64,000 nucleotides of DNA from Rhizobium ecuadorense (GTDB lineage: Bacteria; Pseudomonadota; Alphaproteobacteria; Rhizobiales; Rhizobiaceae). Positions 37,395 through 44,441 of the stretch are shown piece by piece; positions within the stretch are counted from its first letter, which is position 1; every line of letters starts with the position of its first letter. Under the pieces are notes generated by a model that had not been told where the DNA came from, did no database searches, and saw only the letters and a list, made by a program, of their open reading frames with translations. Where the stretch lies: contig NZ_LFIO01001304.1 in NCBI RefSeq assembly GCF_001187535.1, forward strand, positions 1 through 64,000, written 5' to 3'. The position numbers and the translations under genes were made by a program.

Positions 37395-37446
37395 GGTGCT
37401 TCTCCTCTTCTCCATTGTGCCTGTTTCCATTGTACTTGACGCCATT

Positions 37447-37466
37447 ATGTTATAAAAACATAACAT
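37447..37466. promoter_or_regulatory. Palindromic operator between AHSA1 and ArsR genes
   Basis: Perfect inverted repeat ATGTTAT-N6-ATAACAT in the 70-bp divergent region. The right arm overlaps the ATG of the ArsR-type gene at 37465. I infer the binding site of that regulator, controlling both genes. Confidence 0.65.
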
Positions 37467-37797
37467 GTCAAGCGAATCGACCGACGACCCCGTTTTCAAG
37501 GCGCTGGCGCATCACCGCCGCCGCGAAATCCTCGACCTGCTCAAGGACGCCCCCCGCACCACGGGAACGCTTTGCGAGATGTTTCCGCAGATGGACCGCT
37601 GCACGGTGATGCAGCATCTGAAGGTGCTGGAGGACGCCGACCTGGTCATCGCCAGGAAAGAGGGCCGCGAACGCTGGAACCACCTGAACAGCCTGCCGAT
37701 CAAGCACATCCACGACCGCTGGATCAGCGCCTATGCCGGGCACGCTCTATCGATTCTCGACCGGTTGAAAAGCGATCTCGAAGGCCAGCCGGAATAA
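37465..37797 (+). CDS. ArsR-family transcriptional regulator
   Basis: A 110-residue winged-helix repressor: FKALAHHRRREILDLLKDAPRTT, then the recognition helix DRCTVMQHLKVLEDADLVIARKEGRERW. It lacks the metal-binding ELCVC motif of ArsR itself; the metal-free SRPBCC-linked subgroup fits better. The start codon lies inside a palindrome and has no clear ribosome-binding site, so the message may be leaderless or weakly translated. Confidence 0.9.
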   Translation: MSSESTDDPVFKALAHHRRREILDLLKDAPRTTGTLCEMFPQMDRCTVMQHLKVLEDADLVIARKEGRERWNHLNSLPIKHIHDRWISAYAGHALSILDRLKSDLEGQPE

Positions 37798-37898
37798 TGA
37801 TCGGGCCTACAGTTTTCCTGCACCCCCATGCATAATTCATGCGTTGCCTGGCAATCCCGGCCCTCATAGCCTCGTCAGAAACACCCAGGAGGCGTGCG

Positions 37899-38882
37899 AT
37901 GACGATACTGGTGACGGGAAGCGCCGGCCATCTCGGCGAGGCGCTGATGCGCAGCCTGCGAGCGCAAAGCCTGCCGGCGCGCGGCATCGATATCAAACCC
38001 TCGGCCTTCACCGACATGGCCGGCTCGATTGCCGATCGCGCTTTCCTCAGGCGGGCGATGTCGGGCATCCGGCATGTCGTGCATGCCGCCACACTGCACA
38101 AGCCGCATGTGGCAACTCACGGCAATCGCGATTTCCTCGACACCAATGCCGGCGGCACGCTGAACATGCTCGAAGAGGCGGTCGCCGCGGGCGTTGCCAG
38201 CTTCGTCTTCACCAGCACCACCAGCACCTTCGGCGCGGCATTGACGCCGGCGGCCGGCGAACCGGCGGCCTGGGTGACCGAGGATGTGCTCCCGGTCGCC
38301 AAAAACATCTACGGCGTGACGAAACTCGCCGCCGAAGGTCTGTGCGAAATCTTCGCCCGCAACTCCGGCCTGCCGGTCATCATTCTTAGGACATCGCGTT
38401 TCTTTCCCGAGAGCGACGACGATCCTGACATTCGCGGCAGCTATTCGGCGGAGAATGCACAGGCCAACGAGCTTCTTCACCGCCGCGTCGACATCGCCGA
38501 TGTGGTCGGCGCCCATATGCTGGCGCTCGAGAAGGCGCCGGCAATCGGCTTCGGCCGCTATATCATCTCGGCCACGACGCCGTTTTCATTAGACGATCTT
38601 GCCGCGATCAGGCGCGACGCGTCTCAAATCGTCGAACGACTGTTCCCGGACGCGGGCGCCCTCTATGCATCACGCGGCTGGAAGATGTTTCCGACACTCG
38701 ACCGCGTCTATGTCAACGACCGCGCAAGGCAGGAACTCGGCTGGCAGCCGCGATATGATTTCCGTTTCGTGCTCGATTGCCTCGGCGACAACAGGGAATG
38801 GCGCAGCCCGCTGGCGCGGGAAGTCGGTTCGAAAGGCTACCACGACAAGGTCTTTGACGAAGGCCCCTATCCGGCCGATTAG
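37899..38882 (+). CDS. NAD-dependent epimerase/dehydratase (extended SDR)
   Basis: A 327-residue SDR with MTILVTGSAGHLGEALMRSLRA, HAATLHKPHVATH and the active-site pair in YGVTKLAAE. The TxxxGxxGxxG NAD motif is intact. The substrate, probably a nucleotide sugar or related compound, is not predictable. AGGAGG lies upstream of the ATG at 37899. It ends before the 6S RNA gene, which runs the opposite way. Confidence 0.85.
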   Translation: MTILVTGSAGHLGEALMRSLRAQSLPARGIDIKPSAFTDMAGSIADRAFLRRAMSGIRHVVHAATLHKPHVATHGNRDFLDTNAGGTLNMLEEAVAAGVASFVFTSTTSTFGAALTPAAGEPAAWVTEDVLPVAKNIYGVTKLAAEGLCEIFARNSGLPVIILRTSRFFPESDDDPDIRGSYSAENAQANELLHRRVDIADVVGAHMLALEKAPAIGFGRYIISATTPFSLDDLAAIRRDASQIVERLFPDAGALYASRGWKMFPTLDRVYVNDRARQELGWQPRYDFRFVLDCLGDNREWRSPLAREVGSKGYHDKVFDEGPYPAD

Positions 38883-38931
38883 GTGGCCGCGTTCGCCCGG
38901 TCGGGCCGGCATCTTCGCTAAAGCTGGAAGG

Positions 38932-39093
38932 GAAGGTGCGATCCACGACCACCGATGGATGTTTACGATCCTGGGTGCCTACAAACGTAGGTGGGCGCCG
39001 TGTGCCCAGGCCCACGGGCCTGGCCAGGGACAGCTCCCTTTGGATCGAGTATGGCCCCAGGGATTGTGGTTCCTGTCGAGAGGCGCAGACCGC
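38932..39093 (-). ncRNA. ssrS: 6S RNA
   Basis: About 160 nt downstream of zapA on the same strand, fitting the zapA-ssrS linkage seen elsewhere. Read on the minus strand, the 5' end GGUCUGCG pairs with CGCACC at the 3' end, ACCAC with GUGGU, and AAUCCCUGGGGCC with GGCACCCAGGAUC. That leaves an unpaired central bubble with a small hairpin CCUAC/GUAGG on its 3' side and a terminal stem CCAGGCCC/GGGCCUGG. This is the 6S shape that mimics an open promoter and binds sigma-70 RNA polymerase. A TATATA box lies just upstream (about 39100-39107). The exact ends are estimates. Confidence 0.75.
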
Positions 39094-39164
39094 ATCGCGA
39101 TATATAAGGTCGTTTACGCTGACGCGCCAGTGGCGGCGGCAGGTCGTTCTTATTTAATTGAAGA

Positions 39165-39542
39165 TCAATTGAGGTCGGGGGCGGGCCGGCCGTTCAGCTT
39201 GTCGGTAATGCCGCGGATGCGGCTTGAAACCTCACTGAGCGCCGCCGCGAGATTTTCCTCGGTGCGGGCGGTGGCTGCAAGCACCGTGTCGCGGTTGCCG
39301 CGCAAGGACTCGAGTTCGGATTCCAGCCCGGCGACGCGGCGCGTCAGCTCGGCGATCTCGTCCATGATCATGATCCCGGCCATAACAGTGATCCTGAGAT
39401 CGCCGATTTCCCCGAACTGCCCCTTGAGATGGCCGACATAGCGGTCGAAACGCGTGGCGAGGTCGGTCAGGTGATCCTCCTGCCCTTCCTCGCAGGCCAT
39501 GCGGTAGGCCTTGCCGTCGATCGTTACCGTTACCTGCGCCAT
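39165..39542 (-). CDS. zapA: Cell division protein ZapA
   Basis: Binds and bundles FtsZ at midcell. The 125-residue product begins MAQVTVTIDGKAYRMACEEGQEDHL, a clear ZapA N-terminus, followed by LATRFDRYVGHLK and a long coiled-coil helix (IAELTRRVAGLESELESLRGN). It is followed by the 6S RNA gene on the same strand and preceded by an interspersed repeat. Confidence 0.93.
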   Translation of the reverse strand: MAQVTVTIDGKAYRMACEEGQEDHLTDLATRFDRYVGHLKGQFGEIGDLRITVMAGIMIMDEIAELTRRVAGLESELESLRGNRDTVLAATARTEENLAAALSEVSSRIRGITDKLNGRPAPDLN

Positions 39543-39568
39543 GCCAAAATCTTTCTAAGAGAACATAG

Positions 39569-39671
39569 TGCCGAAAAGTGTGAGCGGTTTTCTCATGACA
39601 TCATGCTCAACTTTCAAATTAGAACAGGATTCAGATATTGGGCCAACTTGGCCTAAAATCATCCTGTTCTA
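39569..39671. repeat. Rhizobial interspersed repeat between zapA and the DUF4164 gene
   Basis: Starts with GCCGAAAAGTGTGAGCGG and ends in a perfect 11-bp inverted repeat TAGAACAGGAT (39620-39630) and ATCCTGTTCTA (39661-39671), with an inner hairpin GGCCA/TGGCC (39641-39653). The GAAAAGTGYGA-GCGGTTTTC core recurs at 51679. The last arm contains the stop codon of the DUF4164 gene. Confidence 0.75.
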
Positions 39672-39944
39672 GCGGTCCAGAACCGCGCGGATCGTTTCCA
39701 TGGCCGTTACCAGCCGCCGCGATACCTCGCGGTTGACTTCCTCCAGCCGGTTGGCACGGAATTCGGCCTGATCGAGCTCCTGCGCCAGCCGGGAGCGGTC
39801 GGCGTGCACACGCCGCACCTCGCCCTCGATCTCGCCCTGATCGCGCTCCCGCTCGACACGCATGTCGACGGCGTTTTCGAGGCCTGAAATCGCCTGTCTC
39901 AATTCGTTGAGCGCTGCTTCCATGGTTTTGCCTGTGGGCATCAT
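39669..39944 (-). CDS. DUF4164-family coiled-coil protein
   Basis: A 91-residue, highly charged helical protein (MEAALNELRQAISGLENAVD, then RRVHADRSRLAQELDQAEFR). It is adjacent to zapA in the same direction, so a role near the division machinery is possible but unproven. The start could be either of two adjacent ATGs (39944 or 39941). Its TAG stop lies inside the arm of a repeat element. Confidence 0.78.
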   Translation of the reverse strand: MMPTGKTMEAALNELRQAISGLENAVDMRVERERDQGEIEGEVRRVHADRSRLAQELDQAEFRANRLEEVNREVSRRLVTAMETIRAVLDR

Positions 39945-40178
39945 GCCTTCCCGATTCCCGCGCAGGATCCGCGAATCGGCACGCCGCGCCGATCCTGCGA
40001 TTTCAAAAGGATATGCAGCTCGCCGACGGCCCGTCAATAAATCCTGTCACTTGCCCACCGGCCTATCCTGTGGATGAGCGTTTCAGACATCCTCGCCGCA
40101 CAAGATTCGTCTTTTGTACAATCGCGCGATCAAATGTCAAAAATCGCGGCGGCCTGCCCGGGATTTGGCGCCCCATTT

Positions 40179-40206
40179 ATTGACTTGCCAGCGCCAACTG
40201 CTATGT
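40179..40206 (+). promoter_or_regulatory. Candidate sigma-70 promoter of tkt
   Basis: ATTGAC (40179-40184) and CTATGT (40201-40206) with a 16-bp spacer, about 70 bp before the tkt start. This resembles the rhizobial CTTGAC/CTATAT pattern. By-eye match only. Confidence 0.4.
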
Positions 40207-40278
40207 GTCTGCCGCTTTCACTCGATGGTCTTGGAGGCTCGAGGCCATCCCCCGACACCCGGAACTTGCGGAAAAGCC

Positions 40279-42252
40279 ATGACCTCTCCCGAACAACACG
40301 ACCGGATGGCGAATGCGATCCGTTTCCTCGCCATGGACGCCGTCGAAAAGGCGAACTCCGGCCACCCGGGCATGCCGATGGGCATGGCCGATGTGGCAAC
40401 GGTCCTGTTCACCAAATATCTGAAGTTCGATCCGAAGAAGCCGCATTGGCCGAACCGCGATCGCTTCGTGCTTTCAGCCGGTCACGGCTCGATGCTGCTC
40501 TATTCGCTGCTGTATCTGACCGGCTATCCCGACATGACGATCGAGGATCTGAAGCAGTTCCGCCAGCTCGGCTCGAAGACCGCCGGCCATCCGGAATATG
40601 GTCATGCCACCGGCATCGAAACGACGACCGGCCCGCTCGGCCAGGGCATTGCCAATTCAGTCGGCATGGCGATTGCCGAACGCAAGCTGCGTGAGGAGTT
40701 CGGTTCCGATCTTCAGGATCACTATACCTATGCGATCTGCGGCGACGGCTGCCTGATGGAGGGCATCAGTCACGAAGCCATCGCGCTTGCCGGCCACCTG
40801 AAGCTCAACAAGCTCGTTCTGTTCTGGGACAACAACTCGATCACCATCGACGGCGCCGTGTCTCTGTCGGATTCCACCGATCAGATCGCCCGGTTCAAGG
40901 CCGTTCACTGGAACACGATCGAGATCGACGGTCACGATCAGGCCGCGATCGCCGAAGCGATCGAAGCTGCCCACAAGTCCGACCGACCGACCTTCATCGC
41001 CTGCAAGACGATCATCGGCTTCGGCGCCCCGAACAAGCAGGGCACCCATAAGGTCCACGGCAACCCGCTCGGCGCCGAGGAAATCGCCGCCACCCGCAAG
41101 GCGCTGAACTGGGAGTCCGAAGCCTTCGTCATCCCCTCGGACGTCCTGGAGAGCTGGCGTGCAGCCGGCGCCCGCTCCGTCGATCTTGTCAACGCCTGGG
41201 AGCAGGGTGTGGCCAAGGCTCCGGCCAGGGCCGAATTCACCCGCCGTATGGCAGGCGAACTGCCGGAAGGCTTCGATGCCGCAATCAGCAGCTATAAGAA
41301 GAAGCTTGCCGAGACCAAGCCGACCGTTGCCACCCGCAAGGCTTCGGAAGACGCGCTCGAGGTCATCAACGGCTTCCTGCCGGAAACGCTCGGCGGCTCC
41401 GCCGACCTGACGCCGTCGAACAACACCAAGACCAGCCAGATGCACTCGATCACGCCGACGGATTTTGCCGGCCGGTACATGCATTGGGGCATCCGCGAGC
41501 ACGGCATGGCCTCGGCCATGAACGGCATTGCGCTGCATGGCGGCCTCATTCCCTACAGCGGTGGCTTCCTGATCTTCTCGGATTACTGCCGCCCGCCGAT
41601 CCGCCTCGCTGCGCTGATGGGCATCCGCGTCATTCACGTCCTGACGCATGACTCGATCGGCGTCGGCGAAGACGGCCCGACGCACCAGCCCGTCGAACAG
41701 CTCGCCGGCCTGCGCGCCATCCCGAACCTGATGGTCTTCCGTCCGGCCGACGCCACGGAAACGGCGGAATGCTGGCAGATCGCCGTCAAGACGCACAACC
41801 GTCCTTCAGGCCTTGCCCTGACGCGTCAGAACCTCAGCCCGGTCCGCACCGAATACAGCGAAAAGAATCTCTGCGAGCAGGGTGCTTATACGCTGGCCGG
41901 CAATGCCGACGCCAAGGTGACGATCTTCGCCTCCGGCTCGGAAGTCGAAATCGCCGTTGCCGCCCGCGCGGCCCTTGAAGCCAAGGGTGTCACGGTGCGC
42001 GTCGTGTCGGTTCCCTGCACGGAACTGTTCTTCGAGCAGCCGGACGCCTATCGCAAGGAAATCCTCGGCAACTCGCCGGTCAAGATCGCCGTCGAAGCCG
42101 CCGTCCGCGAAGGCTGGGATGCCTTTATCGGACCGGAAGGCACTTTCGTCGGCATGAAGGGCTTCGGCGCTTCCGGCCCGGTGAAGGACGTTTACAAGCA
42201 TTTCGGCATCACCGCCGACGCCGTCGTTGCGGCCGCGGAAGCAAAGCTTTAA
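40279..42252 (+). CDS. tkt: Transketolase
   Basis: Thiamine-diphosphate enzyme that moves two-carbon units in the pentose phosphate and Calvin pathways. The 657-residue product has AMDAVEKANSGHPGMPMGMA, the ThDP/Mg motif GDGCLMEGISHEAIALAGHLKLN, and the pyrimidine domain HWGIREHGMASAMNGIALHGG with SIGVGEDGPTHQPVEQLAGLRAIPN. ATG 40279 matches the family N-terminus; a much longer open frame extends upstream with no family match. It leads the tkt-gap-pgk-fba group. Confidence 0.97.
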   Translation: MTSPEQHDRMANAIRFLAMDAVEKANSGHPGMPMGMADVATVLFTKYLKFDPKKPHWPNRDRFVLSAGHGSMLLYSLLYLTGYPDMTIEDLKQFRQLGSKTAGHPEYGHATGIETTTGPLGQGIANSVGMAIAERKLREEFGSDLQDHYTYAICGDGCLMEGISHEAIALAGHLKLNKLVLFWDNNSITIDGAVSLSDSTDQIARFKAVHWNTIEIDGHDQAAIAEAIEAAHKSDRPTFIACKTIIGFGAPNKQGTHKVHGNPLGAEEIAATRKALNWESEAFVIPSDVLESWRAAGARSVDLVNAWEQGVAKAPARAEFTRRMAGELPEGFDAAISSYKKKLAETKPTVATRKASEDALEVINGFLPETLGGSADLTPSNNTKTSQMHSITPTDFAGRYMHWGIREHGMASAMNGIALHGGLIPYSGGFLIFSDYCRPPIRLAALMGIRVIHVLTHDSIGVGEDGPTHQPVEQLAGLRAIPNLMVFRPADATETAECWQIAVKTHNRPSGLALTRQNLSPVRTEYSEKNLCEQGAYTLAGNADAKVTIFASGSEVEIAVAARAALEAKGVTVRVVSVPCTELFFEQPDAYRKEILGNSPVKIAVEAAVREGWDAFIGPEGTFVGMKGFGASGPVKDVYKHFGITADAVVAAAEAKL

Positions 42253-42333
42253 TGAGGGCGCCTTGAGGCGCTCTCCATCTCCTCAATTCCAGGCCCCATC
42301 TTTCGGGCCCTACTCTATCGGGAGTGAATGAAC

Positions 42334-43344
42334 ATGACAGTCAAGGTTGCCATTAACGGTTTCGGCCGCATCGGCCGCAACGTCCTGCGCGCCATCGTCG
42401 AATCCGGCCGCACCGACATCGAAGTCGTCGCCATCAACGACCTCGGCCCCGTCGAAACCAACGCCCACCTGCTGCGCTACGACTCGATCCATGGCCGATT
42501 CCCGGCAACGGTGAAGGTCGAGGGTGACACGATCATCGTCGGCAACGGCAAGCCGATCAAGGTTACAGCGATCAAGGATCCGGCAACGCTGCCGCACCGG
42601 GAACTCGGCGTCGACATCGCGATGGAATGCACCGGTATCTTCACCGCCCGCGACAAGGCCGCCGCTCACCTGACGGCCGGCGCCAAGCGCGTCATCGTTT
42701 CGGCGCCTGCGGATGGCGCCGACCTGACCGTCGTCTTCGGCGTCAACCATGACCAGCTCACCAAGGAGCACTTGGTCATCTCCAACGCCTCCTGCACCAC
42801 CAACTGCCTGGTGCCGGTCGTGAAGGTGCTCGACGACGCCGTCGGCATCGACCACGGCTTCATGACGACCATCCACTCCTACACCGGCGACCAGCCGACG
42901 CTCGACACGATGCACAAGGACCTGTATCGCGCCCGCGCCGCCGCCCTTTCGATGATCCCAACATCGACGGGCGCTGCCAAGGCCGTCGGCCTCGTTCTGC
43001 CGCATCTGAAGGGCAAGCTCGACGGCACCTCGATCCGCGTTCCGACCCCGAACGTGTCCGTCGTCGACTTCAAATTCGTCGCCAAGAAGGCGACCAGCGT
43101 CGGCGAAATCAACGAAGCCATCCAGGCTGCCGCAAACGGCAAGCTGAAGGGCATCCTCGGCTACACCGACGAGCCGTTGGTCTCGCGTGACTTCAACCAC
43201 GACAGCCACTCCTCGATCTTCGCAACCGATCAGACCAAGGTCATGGAAGGCAACTTCGTGCGCGTCCTGTCCTGGTACGACAACGAATGGGGCTTCTCCA
43301 GCCGCATGTCCGACACGGCAGTCGCTTTCGCCAAGCTCATCTGA
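42334..43344 (+). CDS. gap: Glyceraldehyde-3-phosphate dehydrogenase
   Basis: Oxidises glyceraldehyde-3-phosphate to 1,3-bisphosphoglycerate. The 336-residue product begins MTVKVAINGFGRIGRNVLRA. It has the catalytic cysteine Cys154 in SNASCTTNCLVP, and VSVVDFKFVAKK and SWYDNEWGFSSRM near the end. GGAG at 42321-42324 is 9 nt from ATG 42334 but only 3 nt from the earlier ATG 42328, so the former is chosen. It is 81 bp after tkt and ends at a terminator. Confidence 0.97.
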   Translation: MTVKVAINGFGRIGRNVLRAIVESGRTDIEVVAINDLGPVETNAHLLRYDSIHGRFPATVKVEGDTIIVGNGKPIKVTAIKDPATLPHRELGVDIAMECTGIFTARDKAAAHLTAGAKRVIVSAPADGADLTVVFGVNHDQLTKEHLVISNASCTTNCLVPVVKVLDDAVGIDHGFMTTIHSYTGDQPTLDTMHKDLYRARAAALSMIPTSTGAAKAVGLVLPHLKGKLDGTSIRVPTPNVSVVDFKFVAKKATSVGEINEAIQAAANGKLKGILGYTDEPLVSRDFNHDSHSSIFATDQTKVMEGNFVRVLSWYDNEWGFSSRMSDTAVAFAKLI

Positions 43345-43370
43345 GAGCCTGACGATTGAATATTCGCAAG

Positions 43371-43395
43371 CGGCCCGGGAAACCGGGCCGTTTTG
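43371..43395 (+). terminator. Rho-independent terminator after gap
   Basis: Perfect stem CGGCCCGG-GAAA-CCGGGCCG (43371-43390) followed by TTTTG, 26 bp after the gap stop. Confidence 0.85.
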
Positions 43396-43484
43396 TTATA
43401 GTCACTGCGCCGGATCGATTGTAAAATCTGGTGGCGCACCAAGCCCTGAACGGCATCGCCGGCCGGGGAGATAGAGAGAGATCG

Positions 43485-43799
43485 ATGGATTACTTTACCG
43501 TTGAGATCGCCGGCCGCGCCATTGCCAGCTTTCGCTCGAAAAACCACGAGGAAGCGACGCATTTCTTCGAGGCGGAAGATTTTCGCGATGACCTGACGAT
43601 CCTGGAGTCCGAGGGCAAGCCGCTGTGGGACCGCAAGGCCGCGCTCAGCCTGCGCAAGGCGACCGCAGAGGAAGCCAGCGAAGTCGAGCACGCCTATGAA
43701 TTCGACGATGATCCGCAACGAACCATCGACGACGAGTTCGTCGTTTTCCTGGTTCCGGTCGAGGATCTGACCGACGAGAGCGAAGACACCGAAGACTGA
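43485..43799 (+). CDS. Small acidic protein of unknown function
   Basis: A 104-residue protein, strongly acidic at the C-terminus (VPVEDLTDESEDTED). It begins MDYFTVEIAGRAIASFRSKNHEEAT, which resembles a small ferredoxin-like beta/alpha domain. I do not recognise a named family. GAGAGAGA lies upstream of the ATG. It is separated from gap by a terminator, so it has its own promoter or depends on read-through. Confidence 0.75.
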   Translation: MDYFTVEIAGRAIASFRSKNHEEATHFFEAEDFRDDLTILESEGKPLWDRKAALSLRKATAEEASEVEHAYEFDDDPQRTIDDEFVVFLVPVEDLTDESEDTED

Positions 43800-43962
43800 C
43801 AGTCGATCAGCATCGTTTCCGGCTTTGAAAGCCGTTTCGAAGCGACGGGGCGGTGTGACCGCAAGGATAGAATCACGGTTGGCAATCCGCTGGCCAAACG
43901 TGATAGATTGAGAGATGCATAGCGCTGCACAATGGCTGAAATGATCCAAGCGGAGGCGATAA

Positions 43963-44142
43963 ATGGCAGGGGCGCAGAAACGCTTGTCCCACACCACCCT
44001 CAAGCGGCGGCAGCGGTTTCATCCCAAGCGGGACGTCCGACCTGCCGTTCTGGCAAAGGCTAATCGTCTGGTTATCTGGGTTGCCGCGTTCATCGGCCTT
44101 GCATTTCTCGCCATCATCATAGTTCAGGCAGTGTTGGGATAG
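43963..44142 (+). CDS. Small basic membrane protein (59 residues)
   Basis: A short gene with GGAGG placed 6 bases before its ATG. The product has a basic N-terminal half (QKRLSHTTLKRRQRFHPKR) and one C-terminal membrane helix (LVIWVAAFIGLAFLAIIIVQ), which predicts a single-pass inner-membrane protein with the N-terminus inside by the positive-inside rule. No family recognised. It lies upstream of the antiporter gene. Confidence 0.7.
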   Translation: MAGAQKRLSHTTLKRRQRFHPKRDVRPAVLAKANRLVIWVAAFIGLAFLAIIIVQAVLG

Positions 44143-44441
44143 CAGAGCGGCGGCGGACCGGCAGGAAAAATCTGTGCGCGTCTCTTTTGCCCTGCTCTCG
44201 CCTGATTTTCCTATACATTCTTTATAGAGATTTTCTCCCGTAGCATTCCGTGTCGGTTGGCCGTCCGGCAGCCGTTCAGCAGCATGATGCAGCATCGCGA
44301 CGAGGTTAAGCCCGCAAGGCCTACCCTTCTCTGACGTTTTGCCGTTTACTGATGGGCCGCCACGCGTGAGGAGGGGTTGGATTACGACGAGTCGGCCTGA
44401 CGTGGCTATCCTCGTCAAGCAGTCGATGGAAAGGGGTGGGC
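44143..44441 (+). other. 299-bp gap, possible structured leader of the antiporter gene
   Basis: No gene seen. A promoter-like TTGCCC-N17-CCTATAC is near 44187-44216. The last 100 bp could fold: GCCACG pairs with CGTGGC and GAGGA with TCCTC, enclosing a G-rich segment just before the ribosome-binding site AAGGGG (44431). That would suit a regulated 5' leader, but I match it to no known riboswitch. Confidence 0.4.

Noticed and set aside
44143..44441. yybP-ykoY (manganese) or ydaO riboswitch
   Set aside because: I see none of the conserved core motifs of these classes; the gap is recorded only as a possible leader.
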